This document shows positions 46,401 through 61,500 of a DNA stretch of 64,000 bases, piece after piece (position 1 is the stretch's first letter; the number at the start of each line of letters is the position of its first letter). Source of the stretch: Beta vulgaris subsp. vulgaris (lineage: Eukaryota > Streptophyta > Magnoliopsida > Caryophyllales > Amaranthaceae). The notes beneath the pieces were generated by a model. It worked only from the letters and a program-made list of their open reading frames with translations, was not told the DNA's origin and did not search any database. The DNA lies in NCBI RefSeq assembly GCF_026745355.1, contig NC_079202.1, positions 60,828,622 to 60,892,621 of the forward strand. The letters are read 5' to 3'. A program made the position numbers and the translations under genes.

Positions 46401-49400
46401 ATATTTGAAAGTAATGTAACTTAAGAAGAATTTTTTAATCAAAATTTTGGTTAGAAAATAAGAGTTTGAAATTAAATGAGGTGGTAGTTTCTCACCACAG
46501 ATTTGGGTCATAGATTTAGAAATATGGTGATAAAGAGTGAAAGAAGTATATGTTACAGGATGAATCATGTCAAAATTGATTTTTGTCAAATCTTAGAAGT
46601 CAAATCAGGAAGTTTAGTAGCATAAGAATCATCAATGTTCTTTTTTGTTGTTTAAGGAGAGACTCTGTGGACGACAATAGAAGATATTTCTTCGTTCATG
46701 CAACCAATACATCTTTTGGGATTAAGGCTTTGGATTGTTGCTGTGTATTTTCTATGGAGAGGCTTTCTTATTCAATTGTCCCGGTTTATGAGGCATTGAC
46801 ACTGATTTGGGATTTATGCAGGTTAAGCTGTGCAATGGCAAGCTGGTTCTTGTTGAGGTTTGCAAGCGTGGATTCATCAGTATTGGGAAGCATCGTGTCC
46901 TCAGTCACAACCTTGTTGATCTGCTTAGACAACTTAGTAGAGCTTTCGATAGTGTGAGTTACTTCTTGTTCTTATGAGTATTTAAATTTTCGTGTGTTTC
47001 AAGAATGCTTACCGGAAGTCTATGCATTCTTATATTCAACTCATGGATCGTTGTTTTTGGAACAGTGAGATAAGTTTGAAGATATCGTCACCATTGTTAA
47101 ATGTTTCTAGTAATTTTCCTTGTAGCGTATGTGATGCTAGTCGCTAGACATAAGCTTCTTTAAATTTGGTGGGCAGAAATAACTTAAATGCACTTTTTTT
47201 TTCCTATTTTCATTTGTATCTTACGGTCTTTTTTTCATTTCAACTATGGAACGAATTTTCCCTGTGTCAACAGTTTCAAAATCATTAACATAAAGTCATA
47301 AGCAAAGATCAGACCTTGAGCACCTTTTTATGGAAATTCAAGGTTTGGTTGGAGAGTATTTTCAGTAATAAGGCTTATTGTTGCTTTTACTTTTCAGCTT
47401 CCTTCCTCTATCATATACTTAGAGGAAACAGGTTTAGGTTGAAGTATATCTCTTTGTAGAATTCAGTGCCATATTACTATGTTCTTTCTGCTGTAAAATA
47501 ATTACTTATGTTTGCTTGTTGTTTAAATTTGTAGGCTTATGATGAGCTCATGAAAGCATTCTCAGAGCGCAACAAGGTACCCAGTTGTCTTTACTTTCTG
47601 TTGGCTGTTGCCTCCGAAATTGAGTTTCTTTAGATGAACACAGTCCTGCATCCTTCCAGATTCAACCTGTGTTCCTTCAATTTTTAATCAGCTTCTCTTG
47701 ACATTGCAGTTTGGTAATCTACCATATGGCTTCAGAGCCAACACGTGGCTCATTCCTCCATCTGCAACACATTCACTTTCGACATTTCCCGCTCTTCCTG
47801 TTGAGGACGAAACTTGGTGTGGCAATGGTGGTGGCTGGGGGAGAGATGGAAAAAGTGATATGATACCTTGGGCAAATGAATTCCGCTTTGTTGCATCAAT
47901 GCCTTGCAAGACTCCTGAAGAGAGACAAATACGAGATAGAAAAGCTTTTCTCATTCATAGTTTGTTTGTAGATGTGGCAATTTTTAGGGCAATTTCTACC
48001 TTGCAACATGTAATTGAGAAAAAGAGAGTGACTCATACAGCTGCAAATGATGAGATTATTCATGCTGAGATAGTTGGTGATCTGCATATCACTGTCATGA
48101 AGGACGTCTCTCTTGCAAGCTGTAAGCTAGACACTAAGATTGATGGGCTTCATGCCACCGGTTTGGATCAGAGGGCTCTAACAGAGAGAAACTTGCTGAA
48201 AGGGATAACAGCTGATGAGAATACTGCTGCTCATGTATGATTAAAATATTAAGAGCTCAAATTTTTTGGTTGATTGAAGAGTAAGTTGTCTAACAGAAGT
48301 TTCTGCTTTTATTGCAGGATATCAGCAGTTTAGGCTCTATAAACTTGAGGTATGCTGGTTACGTCGTCACAGTGAAGGTTGAAGTCAAAGACGATACACC
48401 TGTCGATTCATTGTCACCTAGCATAGAAACTTTTGATCAGCCTGAAGGTGGTGCTAATGCACTCAATATTAACAGGTCACCATCTCTGATTTGCTAACTT
48501 GAGTTTCAGCTGTTGAATATGGTTTTTATTTTCTTTTTTTGGGGTGTCATTGGGACTCTAGACTATGTTCCTTTCTTTCCCGTGTTCTAATTATTTTGTG
48601 GGTAAATACCAACATAAAAACTTCCTAACTATTCAGTGATTGACCGTCTGTTTCCAAAATTTCATTGCAGTTTAAGACTACTACTTCATAAAGTAGCAGC
48701 CACAGACCATCACAAATGGGAAACCCAATCAGAACAGTATGATGCTCGAAGACTCAGCACATCTCAAGCTTTTGTGGAAAAACTATTGGAAGAGAGTCTT
48801 GCAAAGCTTCAGGAAGAGAACACGAAGGAAGACAATTTTGTAAGATGGGAGCTAGGAGCATGTTGGATTCAACATCTTCAGGACCAAAAAAGTACAGAGA
48901 AAGACAAGAAACCCTCTGCTCAAAAGGCTAAGAATGAGATGAAGGTTGAAGGTCTAGGAACACCCCTTAAATCCCTCAGGAACAAGAAATCAGAAGGAAT
49001 TTCTCAAGCTCATCCTGATAATTCACTGTCAAATTCAAGCAGTGCTGATGTTGTGTCATCATCTACCGAAGCACAGTCCGGCACCACTCAAATTGACAGT
49101 GAGCCTGCACTCAAAACTATTTTGTCGGATACAGCTTTTACTCGTTTAAAAGAATCAGATACAGGATTGCACCAGAAGGTAGTTGTTCTAGGAACTCAGT
49201 AGAGGATATTCTTCATATGTTAATGCTTTCGGAGTACTTACTGAATTATTGCAAATGTTTGGTTGCAGTCTTTGCAAGAACTAATTGACCTCTCCCAGAA
49301 ATATTATGATGAAGTTGCTCTACCTAAGCTGGTATTGTAGAATTATCATATACTCGTATAATATTCAATGAAGTTTTCTGCTCATAAGACAGCATTACAA

Positions 49401-52400
49401 CTCGTACAATCTCCTATTATATTGCAGGTTGCAGATTTTGGCTCATTAGAACTCTCACCTGTTGATGGGCGAACATTGACTGATTTTATGCATACAAGAG
49501 GTCTTCGGATGCGTTCTCTTGGGCGTGTTGTAAGCTCTGATCCAACCTATCATGATTCATTGATAATTGCCTGATGAACAAAACATTCAAGTACAAATAA
49601 CCAGGATGCTAAGAGATAATTTTACTGCAAAACCTCAAATAAACCTAATAATGGTGAATTTTTTAATTAAATCGTCTAGAAAAGGAAAATTGGACGAGAA
49701 TTAGCTTCAGTTTTTACTTGGTGCAGCAAACAACACCATGTATATGAATTATTTTTTTAAGACCAAGTATTAGCTTGGTGTTGACCGCGAGACAATGATA
49801 GCCAGATATCACAGGTTCTTGTGGAATCTACATTTCTTGAATGTTGTTAGTTTATGCACTTATTTTAGTACTTGGTATTAGGAAAAATAGATAATTGAGT
49901 CGTCCTGTCTGCTGGACCAAATGAGTAGTTTGGGTTAATATTAGGTATTTCCTCTGCCCCAAAAAGTCATAATCTCTGCAATTCAGGCAAGCCTGTCTGA
50001 TGCATATTTCATTCTTTGATCAGGTGAAGTTGTCAGAAAAGCTGTCTCATGTTCAGTCTCTCTGTATCCATGAGATGATTGTTCGAGCTTATAAGCACAT
50101 AATCCAAGCAGTGATTGCTTCTGTTGGTACTGATGATGTGGCACTGACCGTTGCTTCAGCTTTGAATTTAATGTTGGGGGTTCCTGATACTGGTAATTCA
50201 GACAAGTCATTCAATGTCCATCCCCTGATATGGAGATGGTTGGAGTTCTTCTTGATGAAGCGATATGACTGGGATATCAATGGTTTTAACTTCAAAGATT
50301 TGAGAAAGTTTGCCATTCTACGTGGACTTTGTCAAAAGGTAAGTAGTCACAACTCGGGATTCAATTTTGATTAAGGACACGCTGCTATCTGACAAAACAT
50401 TCATACAATAGCTGATTTTTCTAAATAGTTAGTTGTAATTAAATCTATTTTGCTGCTGTATAAACTTCACCTTCATTAAAGATCTTAAACATTTCTTTCG
50501 AGCAGCCACTGTTTTTCACTAAAAATTCTATACTTTTTTCAAACATTTTTGGTCATGATTTTGAAATGATTAAAGTTAGAATGACGAATGATGGCGGTAA
50601 AGAGCAATGAAAAACTGGCCCGGCTTTTGCTTGTAGCAGGACTGGAATCAGCATCCCCTGCCCACTACCTAGATCCGCCTTTGTCTGCCATGTTCTTGAA
50701 AGACTTCCTTAATGGTAGTGGTTGTTAACAATGATAAGATACTGAACTCTTTCCAATCAGGGAACAAGGCATAGCAAGTTACTTGCTTGGGATGGCTGTT
50801 TGAGAGAGGTCGACAGAGTGGAACAATTATAAATGGCTAGCTTGAGCTTGGGCTGGCTGTTTTAATTGACCAAGTTTATTCGTGCCCTTTTTTAGTTCCC
50901 TTAATGAGAGTGCACAGTTGCAAGTTTTGCTTATAGTATGCTGGGTCCTGCAATAACCATATAACCCAGTGATGATCCATTGATCAACTTCCAAAGGTAA
51001 AGATATATGCTGTGGCATAGCTTAACCCCTAATTAGCGAAGATTGGCTGGATATCTTCCTGCCACATAATCATTTCTCTGAATTCCAAAAATTGCATCAA
51101 GTTGGGTTCGGGGTAATACTTACTTAAAAACGCCTATTTTAAAGTGAAAGAACGAACAGAATAGCCACAACATCTAGGCACACATGACTTATGCTATGTT
51201 GTTATGTGCTAAGCAATCATATTGATCTGTATATGTTGTATTGATACACAACATGGAGTGACCATATCTTAATCATTTTCAGGCGGGTCTCGAATTAGTT
51301 CCGAGGGATTATGATATGAATTCTCCCAATCCTTTCCGTAAAACAGATGTTGTCAGCCTGATACCTGTTCACAAGGTGAGAATTAAATAATATCAACTTG
51401 GCGGGTTTCATGCAGAGAAGAAAATATATCATCTTGTATGCTGTCTGAGGCTGAAAAATTGAAATGTTAGCAATGTTACTTCCTGCAGCAAGCAGCATGC
51501 TCATCAGCTGATGGTAGACAACTTTTGGAGTCATCAAAAACAGCTTTGGATAAAGGAAAGCTTGAAGATGCAGTTAATTATGGGACAAAGGTCTCTGATT
51601 TTTTTATTTTTATTGGTTGTACATGTGAATATGTTATTCGCATTTTCAAATATAAATTTACTCCTGAAAATTGGCTTAAGCCTTAAGATGCTTTTGTTTA
51701 TTACAGGCTCTAGCGAAGCTGGTAGCAGTTTGTGGTCCGTATCATCGGATGACTGCAGGAGCTTACAGTCTCCTTGCTGTGGTCTTGTATCATACTGGAG
51801 ATTTTAATCAGGTTCGTGTCACATTTTCATATATGGCGAGTTGACACTTTACGCCTTAATGAATCTGTCAAAACCATTGCTGTTGAGTTGACAGTGATAT
51901 GAAGTCATTCGTATCCATAACAATGCAATGCTTTTACATGTTCAGCTAATCAGCTTTAGTGCATCCAATTCATGTTTTATTTGACTTAACCAAGACAATT
52001 GAATCGCAGGCTACAATTTACCAGCAAAAAGCCTTGGACATCAACGAGAGGGAATTGGGACTCGATCATCCTGACACGATGAAAAGCTACGGAGATTTAG
52101 CTGTGTTCTATTACCGGCTTCAGCATACAGAGCTGGCTCTCAAGTACGGATTCTTTTAGAAATTGTAGTTCCTTGAGCTTTCCAGTATTCCTTTTGTCTC
52201 CAGATTCTGTGATATGACTAGTTTTTGTTTGTATAAAAGAAATCATCAGCTGCTTTCAAATATGGACATGTTTTTGCTGATTGATAAGTCTCTTCGTGAA
52301 TCAGTGGTTTCATGGAACTTTAACCTGAATATCTCACATATTAGATTGATTCTGTTTCTGCTACTGAAAAGAACCTGCTGAAATTGTTTTTCTCGTGTTG

Positions 52401-55400
52401 TTGTGTAGATAAGAAGTTCAGCATTTCTTTGATTGTGCTCTTCACTTCTTTAGTCTTCTTCCCGTATTATGGTTCTCTTGTGAAGATCTGTGACACTAAT
52501 AATATAATTTTCTAATTGTCAATGCTCTTCTAGTTTTTCCTTATTGGACCTTGATTCCCATTTTTTTGCATGTGTTATCATCCCCAGATTAACCTACCTA
52601 TGTTGTAATTTGCCTTCAGATTCAAAAGTATTATGGGTGATTCTCCTTAGCCTTTCTTGTGCATTGCAAAAAGGATTGACTGTGATTGTTGAATCCACAA
52701 TATTAAAGGGTTTTTCTTGATGGACTCTGCCGAATCTTCTTTTCAAATGCATGGTAACTGAGGATAGGGTGGAATTACTACGCTTTTTGACAAATACTGA
52801 AAAACTTAGGCGAGTTGTTTAAAGAGTGTGGCTTCCACACTTAGGATCATGGCTTTTGCTGCTTATAATTTTCAACTCTATTCTTTTACATGCATATCAG
52901 CATATAATGCACATTCTCTCTCTTTACATGCATATCAGCATATAATACACACTCTCTCTCTTCCCTAAGATACTTGAACTGGATTAGGGAGTATTACTTT
53001 TGGTAATGTTTAAAGAGATTTGTGGTTATTGCGCATCTGCACTCTTCAATTCAACCAGATAAGTGCAAGATGCTACCTCTTCTGCACCCTAAACTCACAA
53101 AAAGTCGACTAAATATTAAATGTGTTTTTTCCTCTCCCAGGTATGTGAAGCGCGCGTTATATCTACTACATCTCACATGTGGTCCATCACATCCGAATAC
53201 AGCTGCCACATATATAAATGTGGCTATGATGGAGGAAGGCCTTGGAAATGTACATGTTGCCCTTAGATACCTCCACAAGGCTCTGAAGTGTAATCAAAGG
53301 TTATTAGGACCAGACCACATTCAGGTTATTTTCTTTGTGTTTCCTTTCTTTATTCTTCATTCTAGTATGTTTCCTTTTTGAAGTATTGGTATATAATACC
53401 TCTTACTATTGTGTTGTGAACTAGTAATACAATTGTCTCTAATACAAGAAGAAGGAGCTCTGGGGTCCTAGCTTTAGTAGGGTTTTGTTCATCACTTGCT
53501 TAAGTCTTGCATGTATGAAGTCCAACCTCTGGCATCCTTTTAATTACCTTCTTTCTGCATCTCGGGGAATTGTTCCTTTTGACATGGTGAAGCAGCTTCT
53601 ATTATTGAGAAGTTCATCTGTGGTAGACCCTGACATTGTGAAGCAGATCCTTCTCTATATAATGTACAATAAGCTACAGTGAAGAATCTTAATATTATCA
53701 CTTCATATATCCTTTCCCATGAAACGAAATAGTCTAAGTCTACTACAATTCACCAATATAATATGTAATTGCCTTTTCAAAACTACTTTCTTTGAATTCA
53801 TTAGCACAAGGCACAACTTCCTCTTCCCCATCTTTCTCTTTTTCTCTGCTTCCAACATTTAGACTAACCTTTTAAGTCAATTTTTCTCCAGACAGCAGCA
53901 AGTTATCATGCCATCGCTATTGCACTTTCATTGATGGAAGCATATCCTTTAAGTGTTCAGCATGAGCAGACAACCTTGCAAATTCTTCGGGCTAAGCTAG
54001 GGCCTGATGATTTACGCACTCAGGTATGGTTCTTTCTTGTCCAAATGAAACTGAGGCTTGGTAAATGTTCTCTCCTGCTGACATGTAGCATGTGGATCTG
54101 TGAGTGCGTTGACAGAAAAGATTTCCGTAGAGAGATGCTTTTCTAGACCATAAATATCGTGAAAGAACTTGCTATAAGATTTTGTAGAAGCCTTGTGTTC
54201 TTTGAAGCATGAATTCCACATGAAATTATAATATTGTATTCTAGTGTCATGAGTGTGAATTTGTGATCCAATCTGCAGGATGCTGCTGCTTGGCTTGAAT
54301 ATTTTGAATCCAAGGCTTTTGAACAACAAGAAGCTGCAAGAAATGGGACTCGGAAACCTGATGCATCCATAGCAAGCAAAGGTCATCTCAGGTATATCCA
54401 TGAAGTTATGAATCATAAATTGAAGAGATTTTCACTGATTGCCATGTAGTACATACTTATATTGTGCTTGGTCCCTTTCCTCTTGATACATCAGTGGCAT
54501 CTGTACGTTCTATTTTTTTTTGTAATTTGACCTTGATGTTCCTTAGGAATTTGTACCAAACATGGGCTAAAATTTTAGTTATGTGTTATCTGTTAGAAGT
54601 ATGTTCCAATGTGATATCTTATTTGATAAAATCTTGATCTAGATTTTATGTGAGACATTCCATGTGTGAGTGCCTGCTATCTTGCCATGTGATGATGTGA
54701 ACAAAAGTCTGCTATGAAATATGCTATTCTCTGACTCAGACATAACTTTTTCTGTATATTGCCAGTGTTTCAGACTTGCTTGACTATATCAATCCCAGTC
54801 CTGATTCGAAAGGGAGAAACTCAATGTCAGTCAAGAGAAAAAGCTATTTTGTGAAGGTATTCAGCTTTCTTTATGCTTAAATTCCAGACTCCGCATATGA
54901 GTGATGTTAGCATCTGCTTTTGAGATGAAAATAATATGAGAGTTGCTTATTGAGCAGGTTATATTCTCATTATCTACTTTGACTGGCTGTCCCAGTAGGC
55001 TTTGTTTCATTTTTACTAAATTTGAGACAAATGTAGAAATGTTCTTCAGATTTTATTGTAATACAGACTCTCTTTGTACTTGCATATGAAACCAAAAGGG
55101 TGATACTGTGGTTACAAATCTGTGGATCATACTTAGTCATGCAGGATATCTAACTGCTCATCTGTAGTGAATAATATCTTTGGAAAATCACTCGAAAAGA
55201 AAATTCTCTGGAAATCACATATATGGGAATGAAAATGATTTTGGGTTGCCAAACCTGGCCATGTTTATGTTCACATAGCCTGTGGCGATTGGGTATGAAG
55301 AATTGAAACATGGACCAAGACATTTAGTTTTCCCCAAAAGCTTGACTGTGTTCTTATATGTCGTTCATCTTCATCTTCACAGGTCACCTCTCATTAAACT

Positions 55401-57498
55401 TCTTTAAAATGTACAGGTCCAAGAGAAAGCAAATCAGGCTTCCATCAAACCCAGCTCCGAGGGTTCTCCCAAAGACACAAACCCAATTGTTTCTGATGGT
55501 GATAATGAACCTGAAGGTATTAGTAGTGAAGCTGAGTCTGATGCTATCTCTGATACAACAAAATTGGTAGATAGCACTATAGAGCCTGTTCATCCCGTTG
55601 TACCTGTCCCGGAACCTGTCCAAGTGAAGCAGCCAATCACTCCCAGTAAAGTCTCACCTGAGACCAATATTGAAGCTGAAGATGGGTGGCAGCCTGTTCA
55701 ACGGCCAAGATCAGCTGGGGGACATGGTCGTCGAGTTAGACAGAGACGTGCAACAATTGGCAAAGTATATGGCTACCAGAAGAAAGAAGTAGTTGACACT
55801 GATCCAGCCAGACTAAATAATTCTCTCCAAAATACCAACTATTATGTGTTGAAGAAACGTGCATTGTCACCAGCTAGCTACACAGATCAACATAGTGCTA
55901 AAAATGCCTCCCAAGTCAGCAAATTTGGGCGACGAATTGTCAAAGCTGTGACTTACAGGGTGAAGTCCGTGCCTTCTTCTGCCAAAGGTGAATCTAAGGA
56001 GGTCTCTGTCAAAGAAAGTGAATCTGGACAAAATCTTGAGAAGCCCACAATAGTTAGGCTGGGGAAATCTCCTTCCTATAAGGATGTTGCACTTGCACCG
56101 CCAGGGACTATCTCTAAACTGCAAGCCAGTGTTCCCGAAGATGATAGTCCAAATGAGACTAAGGTTGCTGTAGAGAACTGTGAAGATGCTGTGGGTAATG
56201 ATTTGAGAAAAAATGTCGTATCTGAAAAGGCAGATGTCGTGGTAGAGAACGTTAAAGAGATTGACGAGTGTGCTCCATCAGCTTCCAAAGAATCCTCTCC
56301 AGGTCATCAGGATATGGAAGACAATTACTCAGATGGTGTAGCAAGAAATATTGGTACTTCTGGGGGTGTGTCTTCTACTGTTGACAAGGCCGACAGTGAT
56401 ACAATTGACATCCATGAAGTGGTACCTGAGAATGTACCCGTAAACACCGCAACAACGAATTTAGCAAGTTCTTCAAAAGATGTGAAGTTCGAATTGGACA
56501 TAGCTTGTGGTTCTCAAACAGAAGATAGCGGAGCATCTCCCTTGCAAGGAGAGGAACATTTGGAGGACAAACCGATGGTTACAAATTCGAGTGATGCGCA
56601 AGATATTCCCAGCAAGAAGTTGTCAGCTTCTGCTGCCCCATTTAGCCCATCACCAGCCATTGCGCGCTCTGCTCCCTTGCCTTTGAACATGAATCTTCCT
56701 TCTGGTCGAGGTGCAGTTCCAGGTGTAGGTCCTTGGCCAATGAACATGACTCTCCATCATGCATACCCATCTCCACCACATACACCAAATATGATACAAC
56801 CAGTGCCTTTCATGTACCCTCCTTACAGTCAGGCTCAGCCTATACCACCAAATAATTTTTCTCCAAATGGCAATCATTTTCATCGCAATCATTATGCATG
56901 GCAATGCAACATCAGAGCCACTACACCAGAGTTTATTCCCAGCACCATTTGGCCTGGTTGCCGCCCGGTCGAGTTCTCTGTAATTTCACCTGTGGCTGAA
57001 CCAATCTGTGAACTTATATCAGAGCAAAGGGCCCAATCTCCCAGTTCTGAGTGCAGCCAAGGTTTGGCCCCTCTTCTGCCTGATGATATCGGTAGTGTGG
57101 AGGAGGCAAAGAAAGAATTGGTGGTTCCCATGCCAGAAGTGGTACCTGATGCAGATAAATTAGCTTGGATTGGAGTGGAGAATGAGAAACAGAAAGAGGA
57201 TCCTACTTCGTGTTTGGATAATGAGGGGACAACACCAGTACATGGTGACAGTCCCAAGGAGAAGTCCGAGGAGAATGCGGAGGTTACTAGGTCTAATCAT
57301 CACGTGGATGATGATGAAAGAACTTTCAACATACTAATTCGAGGAAAACGAAACCGAAAGCAAACTCTTAGAGTGCCGATAAGTTTGCTTAGAAGACCTC
57401 ATTGTTCACAGTCGTTTAAAGTTGCATACAGCAGAGTTGTTCGAGACAGTGAAACTTCTAGGCCCTTATCATCTTGTGAAAGTAATCTAGCAACATGA
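43452..57498 (+). CDS. TSS: Protein TSS / CLU-domain TPR protein (23 exons, 1869 aa)
   Basis: Exons are 43452-43512, 43627-43688, 44777-44869, 45021-45093, 45239-45610, 46152-46219, 46822-46953, 47535-47576, 47710-48234, 48318-48475, 48671-49178, 49269-49331, 49428-49529, 50024-50338, 51283-51375, 51489-51590, 51707-51811, 52010-52143, 53141-53324, 53892-54023, 54279-54391, 54766-54856 and 55417-57498. All use GT-AG and are in frame. The Lys-rich start ([16 protein letters not shown]) and ubiquitin-like N-terminal CLU fold (about 22-115) match plant TSS/REC proteins. CLU core: about 300-640 ([20 protein letters not shown]). TPR repeats: about 880-1110 ([20 protein letters not shown]). The last exon encodes 693 residues of low-complexity acidic and Pro-rich tail with [11 protein letters not shown]. 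Relatives act in cell growth, chloroplast compartment size (REC family) and mitochondrial clustering. The exact subgroup (TSS or REC) was not resolved. Confidence 0.93.
46040..46122 (+). mobile_element. Retroposon 3' tail with (TTG)n end
   Basis: The text gctgaccccgagtcatttag followed by aaggctttgtttttgttgttgttg is the widespread 3' end of plant TS-SINE/RTE-type retroposons. It lies in TSS intron 5. The 5' part is not recognisable. Confidence 0.5.
52883..52958 (+). repeat. 38-bp tandem repeat, 2 copies
   Basis: tttacatgcatatcagcata recurs with a period of 38 bp in TSS intron 18, followed by a CT-rich run. Confidence 0.85.
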
Positions 57499-58545
57499 GT
57501 AAATTGTTGGTATTCACTACTGATTTGGGAGAAGGGTTATAGGAAAATATATATTCCTTCTTCCTATATGCATCATAAGTGTCAGATACCTTGAGCCTTA
57601 CAGGTCTTTTCGTACTAGCATTGCAATTGGACTCGAAATATTTTTCAGAGGTTAAAGGTTAGTTCTCTAAACTCAAATGTCTGTCATTTACTTTCTTATT
57701 TATCTCATACAATCAGAGCTCATCTGCTGATTTACCAGAAAGTTGAACCTTTTGGCTCTGATTTCTGTGTAGTGATTACTGGTTTGTTTCTTCTTTTTAC
57801 CCGCAGGTCTATATTGGAAGACAAGTTAAGGAGCGAGGTGACTTTTTCTCTTCCTCCAAAAAGAAGGAATGCTCAAAAACCTGATATATATCGAAGATTT
57901 GAAAATCACGAATTTTGATTCGCAGAATGCACACACAAATTTGGTTATGGTTATTGCAAGGCATTGATAGTGATTAGTACAAATGTACAATTTTGTTCTA
58001 CTGTGTATACTGAGTACTGACTGCTTCAGCTGTTTTATTGACGAGGTATTGACATTTTGCTTCTCTTCCAGCCAATTTACTAGTTTCTCCTTCCCCCACC
58101 ATCATCTTTTTTTAAATTTATGACTTTATACCATATCATTAAAGTTGCATTGCCTTATAGATGAGAAAAGTGCAAGTATTTCTTCCTTAATTTCACAGCA
58201 GATGTTTCGCCTGGTTCTTAAAACCCCTGTTACATTTCCTTTTTACAAATTTCTAGTCTTAGCAACATGTATAACGAAAGAAATAGAAAAAACCTTAAAT
58301 TTCATAGGGGGCAAAAAAGAAACACAGTGATATTTACACAACCACTCGCAGGTCTTTCGAACTTCCTAGCAACTGAAACCTGGCAATTTGAGGTGAAAGA
58401 GTCATCCTTATCAGTTCTCCCATTGAGTTAAATAGTTCAGACTTCCCAAAATTGTGAGCATAGTTTTGATAGAAGATTCTGATGAAAATCCAGAGACTCT
58501 CACTCCAAATGCCAGGGTACAACTAAATTCCAAAGCTTGGAAAAG
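57499..58545. other. Convergent 3' flanks of TSS and the DOMON-b561 gene
   Basis: Probable 3' UTRs of both genes. A good acceptor at about 57807 (cccgcag|gtc) may belong to a 3' UTR intron of TSS. No other gene is supported. Confidence 0.4.
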
Positions 58546-61500
58546 TTAACTCATTTGGTAAGCTGGAGGTTGAGGTGGCTTCTCTGAGCGTCTTAGCATG
58601 GACAAAGCCTGTAAAACAATTACTGTAACAATAATGAAACCAAGTAGGAATCCGTATCCTATCTTCCAGTCTGAACCAGCACCCCCAACTTGAATCCCCA
58701 GCACGATATTTAGTGCTCCAAAGAAGAGGGTAATGACTCCGAACCAACGATGATATGCAGCCCAAAGCCTGCGCATCTTCGATTCCTTGCCCGGCCTTAT
58801 GAAGAATGCCAATACCTGTGAAATGTCATAATTGGAATATATTAATATGCCTATTTTTTCTTCCATAAGGCAAAACCCAGAAAGTTCAGCAAATTGAAAA
58901 CGGGTGTAGAAGCCGTGAATATTACTTCCTCTTTGAAGAATTCATAGTCTCATTGTTCCAATCTCTCATGGTACGGATATGACATGATTTTACAGAAATG
59001 TCCTTTACAGTAATCGTGTTATCTTAATTCTAGACCTATTGAGTGTGTTATATTTGTTTTACCTGCATAATGCTCAGGGTGAGAGCAAAATACCCAATGC
59101 CTCTATGTGCAGCAATATCTGGATGGATACGATCATAAAGTGTTTGCCCAACCATTACTCCCGCCACTATGATGAGAAACCCTATAAACTGAATAACAGT
59201 GTGTAGATAATACCACAGAGGCTCCTTGTGCTTCAGAAACCTAGCCACTATAGCCCCACAAGGAAGAAAAAGTCCCCAGCCAAGCATACCCAATAATCCA
59301 TGGCTCCTTTTCATCTTGTCGAGACCTCCGCCGTCACTTGCAGCAGCGGGACCTGATACTTTAGCAAAAGATTTATAAGTTGGTTTAACCCCAAGTATCA
59401 ATTAAACTGAATAACAGTAGACTTAAACTGAACAGCTTTTTAGGCTGATCCGACCAAACTTGTTCCCAACCTTAGTAAAGTGTTTGGATGTTATGCATTC
59501 TCATCCATATTAGGTTTTACTTTAGGATCCATATTAGGTTTTACTTTAGGTTCATGTTTACAGTCAGATTTGAGTTTAATTTTTCGCTTGTAAGTTGTAA
59601 CTAAGATTAGGTTTTAGTTACTATGTCCAACAATTTCTGATTAGTGATCTAGTTGATAGTTTCGAAAATTTTGAGATATGTTATCCGTGTTGGATCTTGG
59701 ACATTCCAACACGGTTCTAAACTTGATAGTCCATGTGTAACAAATATCATGCGACATTACTCGAAAGTACAAGTTCTAATACTTGGACATGTATCTGTAT
59801 TCGATACTAAAGCCGAGTCTGGGTTACGAAGAGTATAAGTAACATAAAATTTCTGAGATCCCTTAAAAATCCAAAAACTGGAGCATTTGAACCTTAGATG
59901 TGAATGTTTTCCACAGCATTGTTGAACGAGGAAAAAACTCACCAGTCGAGTAATCGATATATACGGTGGTTTTATCATCATGGACTGTTAGTTTGTGATT
60001 GAGGGGAAGTCTGCTTCCATAAGCTAGCAAAGTGGGCTGCTGTACAACAGGAGCATTGAACTGAAGCTGGAAACCTAAGTAAAGATTAGCTCCATTAAGT
60101 ACCACAACAGGGGGAATGTCTGTCATATTGAGGTCCCCCTGTCCAGGAAGAACCTCATAAGACTTCCGACCTTTTAAGTAATACTGCTTGATCTTTGCAT
60201 GCCCGGATTTGCTGATCCACCCTACCATGGCGCTCCCACCTACCATCAACCCGTCTTTCGAGAATCCGATCCCTACCCATCCTGCTGTATATAGTGCTGA
60301 TAATACAATAGTTACTTTGTTATCGTTGCTCTGGTAATACTGCAATTAATTGGAAATGTCCAAACTTATTAAGGTACAGATACAGAAAATTGTCAGAGGT
60401 TTAAGTAACTCATATAGATTACAAATGGATTCGCTTAAAAAGATGTAGATGAGAAGAAGCCTAGTAAGAATTTCTAACTTAGAGACTAGTTAAGTTAGAT
60501 TTGCAGTAAGATGGAGATGTGATGGTGAATATAATACACCTATTAAATGGAATATTGAGCAGAAAAGAAAGAAATATCACTGATATGATGAAGAAATACA
60601 AACTGAACTATTTGCTCAAAATAACCCAAACTTGTACCCCTAATTTTTTTTGGGTCCCCTTTCGAGGGACCCATGGTAAGATGAATTTCCTTTGGACGGT
60701 CCTCATACAGGGCCACTCACCCAGAGGCCCAACAAGTCCCAAACCCCACTCCCCTAACCCTCAACAATATTGAAATTTTTACTTCCACCAAGATTTGAAC
60801 CTTGGTGAGCATGTAGGAGATGGGAAGCCATACCATTGGACCTAAGAGTCCTTGGTAACTTGAACCCCTAATTGTGCACGAATAATATAGGGATCGTATT
60901 ATTTTACACATAATGATGATGGTTCATATTATTTTTAGCAACTTTCTATGAAAAAATAAAATAGTTGATATAGTTGAATCTTATTGGTGCATGTATAGAT
61001 CGATATATCACTTTATTGACAAAAAAAAAAATCAAGCAAATTTGCTTCAAAACTTTAAAACGATATAGTCTTGCATGGTAGAACCGTAGAAGGTGTACGT
61101 TTTTATTTACACTTTGATACAAATTACCTCCTCTGTTCTAAATAGCAGGACACATGTAATTGTCTGCCAATTTTAAGCAATTGAGTAGAATTTTCATAAG
61201 TATCCTTCACTATCTAGACTTGTTACACTTCCAGGGTGAAGGGAAAATTTAAAGTTTATCTTTCTAAATTTGAAAAATACCATTCATGCACAACCTGAGA
61301 TAAAGAACTAGCTAGCAAGTTACATGTTCCGCAACCATATTGATTTACGTTAACATAAATGATTCTATTTGATCCTCACTGTAAATGTCGTATGACTATT
61401 TTATCGATAAGAAGCCTCTTAGAAATCCTCACTATACCGCGAAAATAAGAACCAAGGAGAAACAATACTTACCCTCAAAACAAAAGTTTCCCAAACAGGA

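Noticed and set aside
47688..47954. Minus-strand frames overlapping TSS exon 9 and the large last exon
   Set aside because: They are antisense shadows of strongly conserved coding exons.
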